Source: Clostridia bacterium
GTDB taxonomy: Bacteria; Bacillota; Clostridia; Oscillospirales; CAG-272
Reading direction: 5' to 3'
DNA length: 37,729 nt
Assembly: GCA_017518975.1 (NCBI GenBank)
Contig: JAFWTH010000108.1
Location: 1 to 37,729 of the forward strand
The position numbers were made by a program, and so were the translations under genes. Each line of letters starts with the position of its first letter. The stretch's first letter is position 1. The notes under the pieces are model-generated. The model was not told where the DNA came from and did no database searches. It saw only the letters and a program-made list of their open reading frames with translations. Positions 8,440 through 17,210 of this stretch are shown piece by piece.

Positions 8440-9813
8440 ATGGCTGAAGAAATCATGAAGATCGTACCCGACATCGAAGAAATGCTCACGAACAGGAAGT
8501 TTCACGAGCTGCGAAGTATGCTCTCGGAATATGAGCCCGAGGACATAGCGCTTATCTTCGACGAGGTGGACGAGGAAAGTATTCCCATCCTTTTCAGGAT
8601 ACTCCCCAAAGAAATGGCGGCCGAGTGCTTTGTCGAAATGGACAGCGATCATCAGAAAACGCTGATCGAAGCGTTTTCCGACAAAGAACTGACTGCCGTG
8701 ATCTCCGACCTATTCGTCGACGATACGGTCGACATCATCGAGGAAATGCCCGCAAACGTGGTGAAGCGCATTCTTTTGCACGCAGATCCTCAAAAGCGCA
8801 AGGAAATAAATGAGCTTTTGCATTACCCCGACGACAGTACCGGCTCCATTATGACAACGGAATACGTGGAACTCAAAGCCGATATGACGGGTGAAGAAGT
8901 GTTTCGAAACATAAAGAATACCGGAGTCGACAAGGAAACGATCTATACCTGTTACGTAACGGACAGCGCGCGTCATCTGATAGGAGTTATCACCGTTAAG
9001 GATATTCTGATCGCCCCAGATGAAGGGATGACGGTCGGAGATCTGATGGAAGATCAGGTCATCTCTGTCGGGACTCTCGACGACAAAGAAGAGACCGCCC
9101 GAACAATGTCAAAATATGACCTGATGGCGATGCCCGTCGTCGATAACGAAAACCGACTGGTCGGGATCGTAACGTACGACGACGCTATGGACGTCATTGA
9201 AAGCGGAGACACGGAAGATATCGAAATCATGGCGGCTATCACTCCGACGGACAAGCCCTACCTCAAGACGGGCGTTTTCGCGACGTGGCTCAAAAGGATA
9301 CCGTGGCTTCTCCTCCTCATGGTCTCGGCAACATTCACGAGCAAGATACTCCAGCACTTCGAAGACGCACTGACGCATCAGGCAGCCATGACCGCGCTCA
9401 TCGCGTTCATACCGATGCTCATGGATACGGGCGGTAACGCGGGAGGTCAGGTCTCCGTCACGGTGATCCGCGGTCTGTCGCTCGGAGAGATCTCGATGAG
9501 GGATATTCTCAAAATCTGGTGGAAAGAGATCCGTGTCGCGGTTCTCTGCGGCGTGACCCTCTCCGCCGTCAACTTCGGCAAAATGATGCTTATCGATCAC
9601 GTTACGCTGTATCAGGCGGCAGTCGTCTCCCTGACGATCGTAGCGGTCGTAATAATCGCCAAACTCGTCGGCGCGACGCTCCCCATTGTAGCAAAACGAA
9701 TAGGTTTCGACCCCGCCGTCATGGCGTCGCCGTTCATTACGACGATCGTCGACGCGCTCTCGCTTCTCGTTTACTTCAACCTGGCTAAACTCGTTCTCGG
9801 CGCGGTCTCATAA
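8440..9813 (+). CDS. mgtE: Magnesium transporter MgtE
   Basis: This 457-residue protein has the MgtE layout: an acidic helical N domain (about 1-125), two CBS repeats (about 130-255), a linking helix, and five membrane helices from about 285 to the end. The pore motif with DTGGNAGGQ lies at 329-337, and DPAVMASPF at 424 carries the conserved aspartate of the magnesium site. It is a magnesium channel gated by magnesium binding to the cytoplasmic domains. AAAGGAG precedes the ATG. Clustering with rpe and a zinc-ribbon gene suggests operon placement rather than a shared pathway. Confidence 0.95.
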   Translation: MAEEIMKIVPDIEEMLTNRKFHELRSMLSEYEPEDIALIFDEVDEESIPILFRILPKEMAAECFVEMDSDHQKTLIEAFSDKELTAVISDLFVDDTVDIIEEMPANVVKRILLHADPQKRKEINELLHYPDDSTGSIMTTEYVELKADMTGEEVFRNIKNTGVDKETIYTCYVTDSARHLIGVITVKDILIAPDEGMTVGDLMEDQVISVGTLDDKEETARTMSKYDLMAMPVVDNENRLVGIVTYDDAMDVIESGDTEDIEIMAAITPTDKPYLKTGVFATWLKRIPWLLLLMVSATFTSKILQHFEDALTHQAAMTALIAFIPMLMDTGGNAGGQVSVTVIRGLSLGEISMRDILKIWWKEIRVAVLCGVTLSAVNFGKMMLIDHVTLYQAAVVSLTIVAVVIIAKLVGATLPIVAKRIGFDPAVMASPFITTIVDALSLLVYFNLAKLVLGAVS

Positions 9814-9879
9814 GAACGGCGTCCCGGACAATAATATTATAAATCAGCGGGTCATCCCGCGGAAAATATGGAGGATAAC

Positions 9880-10338
9880 ATGGCTTTTTTTGACGATTTG
9901 CAGAAATCCGTAACGGACGCGGCGTACTATACCGCGAAGAAGACCGGTGAACTTACCGGAATCGCAAGAGTCAAATTCAACATCAAGGCGGAAGAGGTCA
10001 GACTTAAATCGACCTATGCGAAGATCGGCTCTCTGTTCTATTCCGCAGAGCGCGAAGGACTCGACCACACCGAGGAGATCACTGCTCTCATCACTCAGGC
10101 GGACAAGATCAACGGCGATATCTCAGCGTACCGTGAGAAACTCGCCGAACTGAGGAAATCAAGGACATGCTCCGAATGCGGCGGCAGGATCTCCAAATCC
10201 GCATCCTTCTGCCCGAGCTGCGGCGCGAAGATCGTCCGTGAAGAAGAAGAGAATTCCGACGACACCGATTACGATCCTTTCGTTTCAACGGAAGCTGACG
10301 ATGACGACGCGGAAGATGAAGAGGACGAAGAGAAATAA
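9880..10338 (+). CDS. Small zinc-ribbon protein with acidic tail
   Basis: This 152-residue protein begins MAFFDDLQKSV, has an amphipathic helical region to about residue 95, a zinc ribbon with two CxxC pairs (CSECGG and CPSCGA), and a C-terminal tail of Asp and Glu. It has no signal peptide or membrane helix. Such proteins are common in Clostridia and lack a known role. GGAGG at 9870-9874 lies 5 nt before ATG 9880, so the in-frame ATG at 9868, which overlaps that site, is not the likely start. It lies between mgtE and the beta-helix gene with short gaps. Confidence 0.8.
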   Translation: MAFFDDLQKSVTDAAYYTAKKTGELTGIARVKFNIKAEEVRLKSTYAKIGSLFYSAEREGLDHTEEITALITQADKINGDISAYREKLAELRKSRTCSECGGRISKSASFCPSCGAKIVREEEENSDDTDYDPFVSTEADDDDAEDEEDEEK

Positions 10339-10350
10339 AGGAGTCCGCTC

Positions 10351-12618
10351 TTGAGAGAAATGGCAAATAGAAGGCAGAGCGAAAACGTTGCGAACAGTTT
10401 CGAGATCTCGCTCAACATGCCGAAATCGTACCCCGAGATAAAAGCGCGGCCAACGGCTGAAGGCGGAGTCAGAGACCGCTTTTTCGCCGCGGTCGCCGAA
10501 CTGCCCGACGAGATAACGGTCGTGCGTCCCTTCAACGTCGACGCTTTCGAAAAATCGAACGCGAATACGTTCTACGTATCTCCGGACGGTTCGGACGGAG
10601 CGACGGGAAAAAAAGACGATCCGATCCGCACGCTGAAAGAAGCGACCGACAGGGTCCGCGGACTCGGCGGCGCCAAGATCGTCTTGAGAGGGGGAGACCA
10701 CGACCAGGCGGAAACTCTCTTCCTGGATCGGGAACATTCCGGAAAACCCGATTCACCGCTTATTATCACGGTCGAAAAGGGAGAAAAAGCGCGGGTGTCG
10801 TCATCTGCAAAAATACCGCCGTCCGCGTTTCGCTCCGTTCCTGACGACGGTTTTCTTCTCAAACTGAAGCCCGAGGTCAGAGATCGCGTCGTTTGCGCGG
10901 ATCTTCTCTCTCTCGGTTTTACCGATCTCGGATCGGTGACCGTTCCGAGAAGGCATTTCGGCAACTCGTGGGGTTCCGCTCTCGTTATGAACGGAAGGAT
11001 CCTTGACCTCGCCCGCTATCCGAACGCGGGTGAAGAACCTTTCAGAGCGACGGGAAAGATCCTGTCGACTGGATTCGACGACGACGGGAAAGAGTGTCCG
11101 TGGGAACTCGGGATCGACGACAGTCGTCCGTTTTCGTGGGACTGTAAAGACGAAGTCTACGTTTACGGTGCTCTGACCCATGACTGGATCATAATGCACG
11201 GGAAGGTCGCCGGATTCAATAAAGAAAAACGAACCGTGATCGGTGAGGAGCCGTTTGCCGGAGAAGCGATCAATAATTCGCCCGACAACAAATTCTTTTT
11301 CACCAACGTACCGGAAGAACTTGACGCCCCCGGGGAGTGGTATCTCGACCGTGAGACCGGGAAACTGTATCTGATCCCGCCTGACGGTATGCTCAACGAG
11401 GACGATGATATCCGCCTCGTGACCGGACACCGCGATATTCTCACCGTCAAAGGCGCGGAATACGTACTGATCGACGGGCTCGATATCGGACGGTGCGCGG
11501 GCGCCGCGATAAACGTCTTCGAATGTAAAAACGTACTCGTTCAGCGGTGTCTCGTGACCGGAACGTGCGAACACGCAGACGACTCCGACAGCGCCGTCAG
11601 TATCGAAGACTGCACCAGGTGCGGATTCGTCTCGTCCCGCATAGAGGAATTCTCAAACACGGCGCTCTCCCTGTCAGGCGGAAACAGAAAGACTCTGACG
11701 CCCGGAAACAACTTCATTCAGAACAACGTCCTGATCAACGGCAAAAAACGTTTCGGCATCATGTGCGGAGGCGGAGTCGGGAACGTCGTATCTCACAATT
11801 ATCTCGAAGATACGACGATGGGCGACGCCGGTCAGAATGAAGGTATCTTTGAGTACAACGTGATAAAGGGCGGAGACACCGTAGCCCACGACACCGGAAT
11901 GATATACGTCGGAGGGGGCGGATGTTCCTCCTGCGGGAATCATTACAGGTACAACTATTTTTACGACTTCAAGAACGGCGATTACGGGATCTATTTCGAC
12001 GATCTGTCGCGCGGAATGTACGCGTACGGGAACGTGGTCGTAGGTAACGGGACCGAAGGAGACGGAACGGTCTGGCACGCCGGAGGCAGAAGCTATAACC
12101 ACCATAACGGGGGCGAGCACTGCTTCTGGAACAACGTCAGTATCGACGCGGGTTACTTTGCTTTCGGCGGAGATATCTCGTACTGGCTCGTCAATTTCAA
12201 TCACTGGAAGTACTTTTTCGAAGGGATCTACTCGGCGGCGGTCGAAATGAGCGTCGACGTCTATCTCAAAAGGAATCCTACGTTCCGCGAGTGGGCGGAG
12301 GCGGCGATCCGTCATCACGAAGATCTCAAAGATCCGAATTACGTCGAGAAATCGGGCGAAGCGGAAAGGCGGCTGAGAACGCCGTGGTGCAATCATTATG
12401 AGAACAACGTCATCGTTCGCGCCTCGAGACCGTTCAAGCTCGACATCGGAACGGAATCGGCGACGGGTCTCGACACGAACTACATAACCGAGGACGATCC
12501 GGGATTCGTCGATATGGAGGGGCGCGACTACAGGATAAGGCCCGACGCTCCGCTCTATAAAAAAATACCGGATTTCAAACCGATACCGTTTGAAAAGATG
12601 GGTCCGACGGACGATTGA
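10351..12618 (+). CDS. Right-handed parallel beta-helix protein, possible carbohydrate-active enzyme
   Basis: This 755-residue protein opens its main domain with FYVSPDGSDGATG near residue 71 and DPIRTLKEA, the usual entry to pectate-lyase-like beta-helix proteins. GEWYLDRETGKLYLIP near residue 330 and a long run of short Asn/Gly-rich strands (about 370-610) complete the solenoid. Such folds occur in polysaccharide lyases and in GH families such as GH120, but I cannot assign a catalytic triad. No signal peptide is visible, so it may act on imported oligosaccharides. The start is TTG, chosen because AAAGGAG is 7 nt upstream; the next ATG is too far. It closes the run that starts with rpe and is followed by a strong terminator. 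Confidence 0.8.
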   Translation: MREMANRRQSENVANSFEISLNMPKSYPEIKARPTAEGGVRDRFFAAVAELPDEITVVRPFNVDAFEKSNANTFYVSPDGSDGATGKKDDPIRTLKEATDRVRGLGGAKIVLRGGDHDQAETLFLDREHSGKPDSPLIITVEKGEKARVSSSAKIPPSAFRSVPDDGFLLKLKPEVRDRVVCADLLSLGFTDLGSVTVPRRHFGNSWGSALVMNGRILDLARYPNAGEEPFRATGKILSTGFDDDGKECPWELGIDDSRPFSWDCKDEVYVYGALTHDWIIMHGKVAGFNKEKRTVIGEEPFAGEAINNSPDNKFFFTNVPEELDAPGEWYLDRETGKLYLIPPDGMLNEDDDIRLVTGHRDILTVKGAEYVLIDGLDIGRCAGAAINVFECKNVLVQRCLVTGTCEHADDSDSAVSIEDCTRCGFVSSRIEEFSNTALSLSGGNRKTLTPGNNFIQNNVLINGKKRFGIMCGGGVGNVVSHNYLEDTTMGDAGQNEGIFEYNVIKGGDTVAHDTGMIYVGGGGCSSCGNHYRYNYFYDFKNGDYGIYFDDLSRGMYAYGNVVVGNGTEGDGTVWHAGGRSYNHHNGGEHCFWNNVSIDAGYFAFGGDISYWLVNFNHWKYFFEGIYSAAVEMSVDVYLKRNPTFREWAEAAIRHHEDLKDPNYVEKSGEAERRLRTPWCNHYENNVIVRASRPFKLDIGTESATGLDTNYITEDDPGFVDMEGRDYRIRPDAPLYKKIPDFKPIPFEKMGPTDD

Positions 12619-12632
12619 AAAACATAACGTGA

Positions 12633-12668
12633 CGGGACGGCGCAAAACGCCGTCCCGCTCTTTTTTTC
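12633..12668 (+). terminator. Terminator of the beta-helix gene
   Basis: A 10-bp perfect GC-rich stem (12633-12642 with 12648-12657) with a 5-nt loop is followed by CTC and seven T. It ends the transcript coming from the rpe-mgtE side. Confidence 0.9.
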
Positions 12669-12697
12669 TTGACTTTGATCCGGCGTTGTGTTAGAAT
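12669..12697 (+). promoter_or_regulatory. Promoter of tRNA-Gln
   Basis: TTGACT at 12669-12674, a 17-bp spacer and TAGAAT at 12692-12697 lie 13 nt before the mature tRNA 5' end. The -35 box directly follows the T-tract of the preceding terminator. Confidence 0.8.
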
Positions 12698-12710
12698 ATA
12701 CGCCGTACGC

Positions 12711-12781
12711 AGGGATATGGTGTAATGGCAACACAACAGACTTTGACTCTGTCGTTTCAGGTTCAAATCCTGATATCCCTG
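12711..12781 (+). tRNA. tRNA-Gln (anticodon TTG)
   Basis: The sequence folds into a full cloverleaf of 71 nt. The acceptor stem AGGGATA pairs with TATCCCT. The D stem is GTGT/ACAC, the anticodon stem ACAGA/TCTGT encloses CTTTGAC with anticodon TTG, and the T arm carries TTCAAAT. The discriminator base is G and CCA is not encoded. It reads CAA and, by wobble, CAG. It has its own promoter and terminator. Its last 18 bases plus the next 6 are repeated downstream. Confidence 0.95.
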
Positions 12782-12789
12782 AAAAAAAG

Positions 12790-12818
12790 CCACACGGATT
12801 TTTCCGTGTGGTTTTTTT
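12790..12818 (+). terminator. Terminator of tRNA-Gln
   Basis: A 9-bp perfect stem (12790-12798 with 12803-12811) with a TTTT loop is followed by seven T, 8 nt after the tRNA 3' end. Confidence 0.9.
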
Positions 12819-12851
12819 CAGATGAAGGATTTGAAGGGCCCCGGTAGTGAA

Positions 12852-12976
12852 TGACAGCCCGGGGGGCTGTCAGAGCCGTTTTTGAAATATATGAAGTTGC
12901 CGGAAGATCGACGCGTGCGTCGATCTTCAGCAGACAGACGGTTACAATGAAAAGAATTGTTCTCTAAACTGTCTGC
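12852..12976. other. Hairpin-dense spacer between the two tRNA 3'-end copies
   Basis: Three inverted repeats are packed here. TGACAGCC at 12852-12859 pairs with 12865-12872. A perfect 12-bp dyad occupies 12903-12928 with only 2 nt between the arms. GCAGACAG at 12930-12937 pairs with 12969-12976 and encloses a smaller ACAAT/ATTGT stem. No credible gene or promoter is visible. It could be remains of a mobile element or an RNA structure. Confidence 0.5.
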
Positions 12977-12996
12977 AACTGAGCCCGCAGGCGAGA

Positions 12997-13020
12997 CAAA
13001 TCCTGATATCCCTGAAAAAA
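12997..13020 (+). repeat. Direct repeat of the tRNA-Gln 3' end
   Basis: These 24 bases are identical to 12764-12787, which are the last 18 bases of tRNA-Gln and the following six A. The rest of the tRNA is missing in this copy. Such partial tRNA copies typically mark att sites of integrated elements, or a deleted second tRNA gene. Confidence 0.8.
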
Positions 13021-13045
13021 GGGTGGAGTGTTACTCCGTCCTTAA

Positions 13046-13075
13046 AAACGGTGGGCACGGCTCCGCCGTTTTTTT
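13046..13075 (+). terminator. Terminator after the tRNA 3'-end copy
   Basis: A 9-bp stem with one G-T pair (13046-13054 with 13063-13071) and an 8-nt loop runs into a T-tract ending at 13075. Its place just after the partial tRNA repeat mirrors the arrangement at the intact tRNA. Confidence 0.7.
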
Positions 13076-13154
13076 CTTGATAAAAAACAACATAAAAAAA
13101 CTTGCGGACGGTGCAAATAATATCAAAATAAATATATGATTTTCTCCGGAGTTG

Positions 13155-13163
13155 TGCTAAAAT
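13155..13163 (+). promoter_or_regulatory. Extended -10 promoter of typA
   Basis: TGC followed by TAAAAT at 13158-13163 forms an extended -10 element. No good -35 is seen at the usual distance. The predicted leader before typA is about 40 nt. Confidence 0.55.
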
Positions 13164-13211
13164 ATAGGGTGATTTAGTGAAAGCACTTATTTCGGAAAAG
13201 AGGTTCATATT

Positions 13212-15050
13212 TTGATAAGAGAAGATCTCAGAAATATCGCGATAATCGCCCACGTCGACCACGGTAAGACGACGCTCGTCGATGAAATGCTCAAACAGTG
13301 CGGGGAGTATCACGAAAATCAGGTCGTGAGGGAGCGCGTAATGGACTCCGGCGATCTCGAACGCGAACGCGGGATAACGATCCTCGCGAAGAACACCTCC
13401 GTTATGAGAAACGGCGTGAAAATAAATATCGTCGACACTCCCGGACACGCGGATTTCGGCGGTGAGGTCGAGAGAATACTCAAAATGGTCAACGGCGTCC
13501 TCCTCCTCGTCGACGCGGCGGAGGGTCCGATGCCTCAGACCCGTTTCGTGCTGAGAAAAGCGATGGAACTCGGCCACAGAGTCATCGTAGTCATCAACAA
13601 GATCGACAGACCGGACGCGCGTCTCGAGGAAGTCGAGGAGGAAGTCCTCGAGCTTTTGCTCGATCTGGACGCGACGGACGAACAGCTCGACTCCCCGATG
13701 ATCTTCTGCTCCGGCAGAGCCGGCACAGCTTCCCTTTCGCCTTACGAGGCGGGCGTAAACCTCGACCCGCTTTTCAATACGATCCTCGAATACATACCGG
13801 CTCCCGAGGGCGAACCCGACGAGCCGCTCCAGCTTCTCGTATCGAGCATCGACTACAACGATTACGTCGGCCGAATCGGTATCGGTCGTATCGAGAGAGG
13901 AACTGCGACGGTCGGAGCGGAGGCCGTCATCGTAAACTATCACGACCCGGACGCTCCGCCCAAGAAGACGAAAATCGTTACTCTCTGGCAGTTCGACGGT
14001 CTGAACAAGAAAGAAGTAAACGAGGCGACGGTAGGCGATATCGTCTGCTTCTCCGGAGCCGAGGATATCTCGATAGGAGATACCATAACTTCCCCGCTCG
14101 CTCCCGAGCCGCTTGAATTCGTCAAGGTCAGCGAGCCGACGATGGAAATGACGTTCTCCGTCAACGACAGCCCGTTCGCAGGACGCGAGGGCAAATTCGT
14201 CACGTCGCGACAGATTCGCGAGCGCCTCTACAAAGAAACGCTGCGCGACGTGTCGCTCCGCGTTTCCGACGGAGAGACGACCGACAGTTTCAAGGTCGCC
14301 GGACGAGGAGAGATGCACCTCTCGATCCTCATCGAAACGATGAGGCGCGAGGGATATGAGCTTTGCTGCTCGACCCCGAGAGTCCTTTTCAAAGAGATCG
14401 ACGGCAGGAAATGCGAACCGATGGAGCGTGTGACCGCCGACGTGCCCGAGGAATACGTCGGCGCGGTCATAGAGAAGCTTGGCGCAAGACGCGGGGAACT
14501 GCTCGAGATGGGACCCGCGGGTTCCCGTATGAGGATCGAATATTCCATTCCCGCGAGATGTCTGCTCGGCTACAGAAGCGAATTCATGACCGACACGAGA
14601 GGCGAAGGCGTCATCAGCTCCGTATTCGACGGGTATCAGCCGTTCAAGGGCGAAGTCACCACACGGTTCACGGGTTCGCTCGTCGCGTCCGAGGACGGCG
14701 AATCAACGTCCTACGGTCTGTTCAACAGTCAGGACAGAGGAGTTATGTTCATCGGCGTCCAGACTCCCGTTTATCAGGGAATGATCGTCGGCGAGTGTCC
14801 GAAGAAAGAAGATATCGCGCTGAACGTATGCAAGAAGAAGCACCTCACTTCGATCAGGTCCGCGGGAGCTGACGAAGCCCTCCGCCTCGTCCCCCCGAAA
14901 GAACTCTCGCTCGAGCAGGCGATCGAATTCATCGCAGACGACGAACTGATCGAAGTCACTCCCAAAACGATAAGATTGAGAAAAAGGATACTGAACACCG
15001 AGCTGCGGCTTAAAGCCGAAGCGAGGATCAAAAAAGGCGGTACGGTATGA
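13212..15050 (+). CDS. typA: Ribosome-associated GTPase TypA/BipA
   Basis: This 612-residue translational GTPase has the EF-G-like order of domains. G1 is AHVDHGKTT (13-21), switch I contains RERGITI (51-57), G3 is DTPGH (75-79) and G4 is NKID (129-132). The TypA-specific C-terminal domain follows the beta-barrel and two alpha/beta domains, with [13 protein letters not shown] typical of the family. TypA binds the 70S ribosome and aids assembly under stress. The start is TTG at 13212 with AAGAGG 8 nt upstream. The stop overlaps thrH by 4 nt. Confidence 0.96.
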   Translation: MIREDLRNIAIIAHVDHGKTTLVDEMLKQCGEYHENQVVRERVMDSGDLERERGITILAKNTSVMRNGVKINIVDTPGHADFGGEVERILKMVNGVLLLVDAAEGPMPQTRFVLRKAMELGHRVIVVINKIDRPDARLEEVEEEVLELLLDLDATDEQLDSPMIFCSGRAGTASLSPYEAGVNLDPLFNTILEYIPAPEGEPDEPLQLLVSSIDYNDYVGRIGIGRIERGTATVGAEAVIVNYHDPDAPPKKTKIVTLWQFDGLNKKEVNEATVGDIVCFSGAEDISIGDTITSPLAPEPLEFVKVSEPTMEMTFSVNDSPFAGREGKFVTSRQIRERLYKETLRDVSLRVSDGETTDSFKVAGRGEMHLSILIETMRREGYELCCSTPRVLFKEIDGRKCEPMERVTADVPEEYVGAVIEKLGARRGELLEMGPAGSRMRIEYSIPARCLLGYRSEFMTDTRGEGVISSVFDGYQPFKGEVTTRFTGSLVASEDGESTSYGLFNSQDRGVMFIGVQTPVYQGMIVGECPKKEDIALNVCKKKHLTSIRSAGADEALRLVPPKELSLEQAIEFIADDELIEVTPKTIRLRKRILNTELRLKAEARIKKGGTV

Positions 15051-15646
15051 ATATTGTCTGTCTCGACCTCGAGGGCGTCCTCGTCCCAGAGATATGGATC
15101 GCTTTTTCCGAAAAGAGCGGGATCCCGGAGCTTCGACGCACGACGCGCGACGAACCCGATTACGCGAAACTGATGGATTTCAGACTCAAAACGCTCGCGG
15201 AACATCATCTGGGCTTGAACGAGATCCGCGAAGTGATAGGCGGGATCGACCCGATGGACGGAGCGAAGGATTTTCTCGACGAGCTGAGAAGCGTCACGCA
15301 GACCGTGATACTCTCCGACACGTTCGAGCAGTTCGCGGGACCGCTTATGAAGAAGCTCGGAATGCCGACGATCTTCTGCAATTCGCTTACCGTCACGGAC
15401 GACGGGACGGTGACGGGGTACAAGCTGCGCTGTGAGAAAACGAAACTCACGACCGTCAAAGCGCTGCAGTCGATGGGATACGACACTATCGCCGCGGGCG
15501 ACAGCTTCAACGACCTCGAGATGATCAAGGCGAGCCGCGCGGGATTCCTGTTCCGCTCGACGGAAAAGATAAAAAAAGATCACCCCGAACTGCCGGCGTT
15601 CGAAGAGTACGCCGACCTGCTCAGGGCGATAAAAGACGTTTTATAA
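15047..15646 (+). CDS. thrH: ThrH-like HAD phosphatase / phosphoserine-homoserine phosphotransferase
   Basis: This 199-residue HAD enzyme closely resembles Pseudomonas ThrH, which dephosphorylates phosphoserine and can pass phosphate to homoserine. Motif I is CLDLEG with nucleophile D7 and the family-typical E9, motif II is ILSDTF with S90, and motif IV is GDSFND (151-156). The ATGA overlap with typA indicates coupled translation. Its last 61 bases recur at 20910-20970 with three differences, so the gene end is a junction of the cassette that follows. Confidence 0.9.
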   Translation: MNIVCLDLEGVLVPEIWIAFSEKSGIPELRRTTRDEPDYAKLMDFRLKTLAEHHLGLNEIREVIGGIDPMDGAKDFLDELRSVTQTVILSDTFEQFAGPLMKKLGMPTIFCNSLTVTDDGTVTGYKLRCEKTKLTTVKALQSMGYDTIAAGDSFNDLEMIKASRAGFLFRSTEKIKKDHPELPAFEEYADLLRAIKDVL

Positions 15647-15647
15647 A
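15587..15647 (+). repeat. Left copy of the thrH 3'-end direct repeat
   Basis: These 61 bases (the last 20 codons of thrH and one more base) match 20910-20970 at 58 positions. They bound a 5.3-kb stretch of different composition. The arrangement resembles attL/attR of an element that inserts at the 3' end of a gene and restores its reading frame. Confidence 0.85.
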
Positions 15648-15650
15648 ACC

Positions 15651-15683
15651 AATCCCGCGGTATGAATCCCGCGGGATTTTTCT
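15651..15683 (+). terminator. Bidirectional terminator between thrH and the kinase gene
   Basis: A 9-bp stem (15651-15659 with 15670-15678) is followed by five T on the plus strand and by GGTTTTAT on the minus strand. It can end thrH and the convergent kinase operon. Confidence 0.75.
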
Positions 15684-15694
15684 ATTGAAAGAAA

Positions 15695-16399
15695 TCAAAG
15701 CGCATTCATGAGGTCCAAAACCGAAGGGGGGCGTTTTTCTGGCGATATCTGGGTGCACTTCAACACTATCCTTCCCACCCTTCCCTTCGCGAGTTTTTCA
15801 GATGGATGCGTCCCGGTCAGCATAACGTTTAAAAAAACTCCCGCAGAATAAATATCGCTCCGCGCGTCGCTCTGCTTTATCCCGTACTGCTCCGGCGATG
15901 CGTACCCGGGCGTTCCGAGCGCTACCGTATCGTAACTTTTTTCGGTTGTTGATACTCTGCACGAGTCGAAATCTATGAGTTTGATTTCGCCTTCATCGGT
16001 AATAAGTACGTTTTCCGGTTTAAGGTCACGATAAACAAAACCGTGCTTATGAAGAGCATCAAGCGCACGACAAATAGCGATCATCACCGTTTTCGCGCCG
16101 TGATAATCATATAGCCCCGTCTCAAGCACTTGCGCGACGGTCATACCTGGAAGGTATTCCTCAAGGACAGCCTCCCCGTCCTCGAATTTCAGAACGTCAA
16201 GAACGTCGGCGAGATTTTCGTGTCTCACCGTTTTCAAAAAGTCGTAAACAGGGTTTTCGTCTTCAAACGTAATCAGGACGATCTCGCGTCCGAGTTTTTT
16301 ATGTTTCAGCCTTAACGCCTTCTTCCCGTTGCGGTCTGACAATACCGTCACGGGCGAGTAAATCGCAAAAATGGAGTCAAGCCACTCGGAAGTTTTCAT
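15695..16399 (-). CDS. Atypical Ser/Thr protein kinase
   Basis: This 234-residue protein has a Hanks-type kinase C-lobe. YRDLKPEN (123-130) is the catalytic loop with D125, K127 and N130. Asp143 lies in IDFDS, where the usual DFG reads DFD. GTPGYASPEQY is the activation-segment end, SDIYSAG follows, and R223 is kept. The N-lobe is unusual: no glycine-rich loop is visible and the VAIK lysine position (about 43) is not lysine. There is no membrane helix or PASTA domain. GGAGGG lies upstream of the ATG. It is last in an operon with an HTH regulator and a zinc-ribbon membrane protein. Substrate unknown. Confidence 0.88.
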   Translation of the reverse strand: MKTSEWLDSIFAIYSPVTVLSDRNGKKALRLKHKKLGREIVLITFEDENPVYDFLKTVRHENLADVLDVLKFEDGEAVLEEYLPGMTVAQVLETGLYDYHGAKTVMIAICRALDALHKHGFVYRDLKPENVLITDEGEIKLIDFDSCRVSTTEKSYDTVALGTPGYASPEQYGIKQSDARSDIYSAGVFLNVMLTGTHPSEKLAKGRVGRIVLKCTQISPEKRPPSVLDLMNAL

Positions 16400-16449
16400 T
16401 CTTTGCCCTCCGGCATATTGTTAAACGCAAACTATGTTTTTCTCACACG

Positions 16450-17205
16450 TCAACCCTTCAAGTAGTTTTCCAACAATTCAGCCAGTCCCTTATTATTGAC
16501 CCTGAAGGAATACTTTGAGATATTACCGAACGATTGAACAGTAATGATTATACTCGTCTCGCCCGAAGACCGGATCTCGGCGGCGAGACTTTTTTCTCTG
16601 CTCCAGAACCAACCCGAATCATTCTCCAAATCACAAGTCAGATCATATGATTTGATTTCTCCGGACGGGAGTTTGATCGTCAGAGCGATGGTCGACGATT
16701 CATATACGTTGGGGAGATATCTTCCATTCTCGAAAAGACAAATATACGTTGAATCCGGAGAACGATCATCAATCTTAATATAAACAGTCAGGTCTTCGTC
16801 TTTGACCGCTGAATTACTGTATGATCCTCTGAAAACGCCGGTCAAACTTTTGTGCCCGGTCTCATCGCCAAATTCGTCAACGTCTTTTTCTTCAGACCAG
16901 CCGAGAGGCATTGTTTTGCCGTTGTCAAACAGTATCGTTTCCGCCGCAACTTTGGAAGTATTGTCTCCATCTTCAGTATCAACGTGTGTGTCTGGCTTTG
17001 CAAATCTCAATACGCCGGAAAAAGCAATGTTAGAAAAGACGATCGCAAAAACAATCAGAATTGCCGCCGGAATCAGGATCAGTTTTTTTCGGCTTTTGGG
17101 CTCGGGCGTAATTATCTCCTCTTTTTCAGACAGTTCCCTCATGCAATAAATGCAAAACTCCGCCTCGTCTGAGATATCCGAATTGCAGTAAGGACATTTT
17201 TTCAT
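16450..17205 (-). CDS. Zinc-ribbon, single-pass membrane protein
   Basis: Residues 1-24 form a zinc ribbon (CPYC at 4-7, CIYC at 18-21). A basic stretch SRKK leads to one membrane helix at about 42-64, and residues 70-251 are beta-rich and probably outside the cell. The C-terminal part resembles no family I recognise. The layout suits a protein linking an outer sensory domain to a cytoplasmic partner, perhaps the kinase encoded next. Its ribosome binding site AGGG overlaps the stop of the upstream HTH gene, which supports coupling. More AT-rich than the genes outside the cassette. Confidence 0.7.
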   Translation of the reverse strand: MKKCPYCNSDISDEAEFCIYCMRELSEKEEIITPEPKSRKKLILIPAAILIVFAIVFSNIAFSGVLRFAKPDTHVDTEDGDNTSKVAAETILFDNGKTMPLGWSEEKDVDEFGDETGHKSLTGVFRGSYSNSAVKDEDLTVYIKIDDRSPDSTYICLFENGRYLPNVYESSTIALTIKLPSGEIKSYDLTCDLENDSGWFWSREKSLAAEIRSSGETSIIITVQSFGNISKYSFRVNNKGLAELLENYLKG

Positions 17206-17210
17206 TTTTG

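Noticed and set aside
10801..12645. Minus-strand frames of 257 and 323 codons opposite the beta-helix gene
   Set aside because: Both mirror the coding strand's codon pattern, lack ribosome binding sites and resemble no protein I know.
12942..14318. Minus-strand frame of 458 codons opposite typA
   Set aside because: It is the antisense of a strongly conserved GTPase gene and its product has no recognisable domain.
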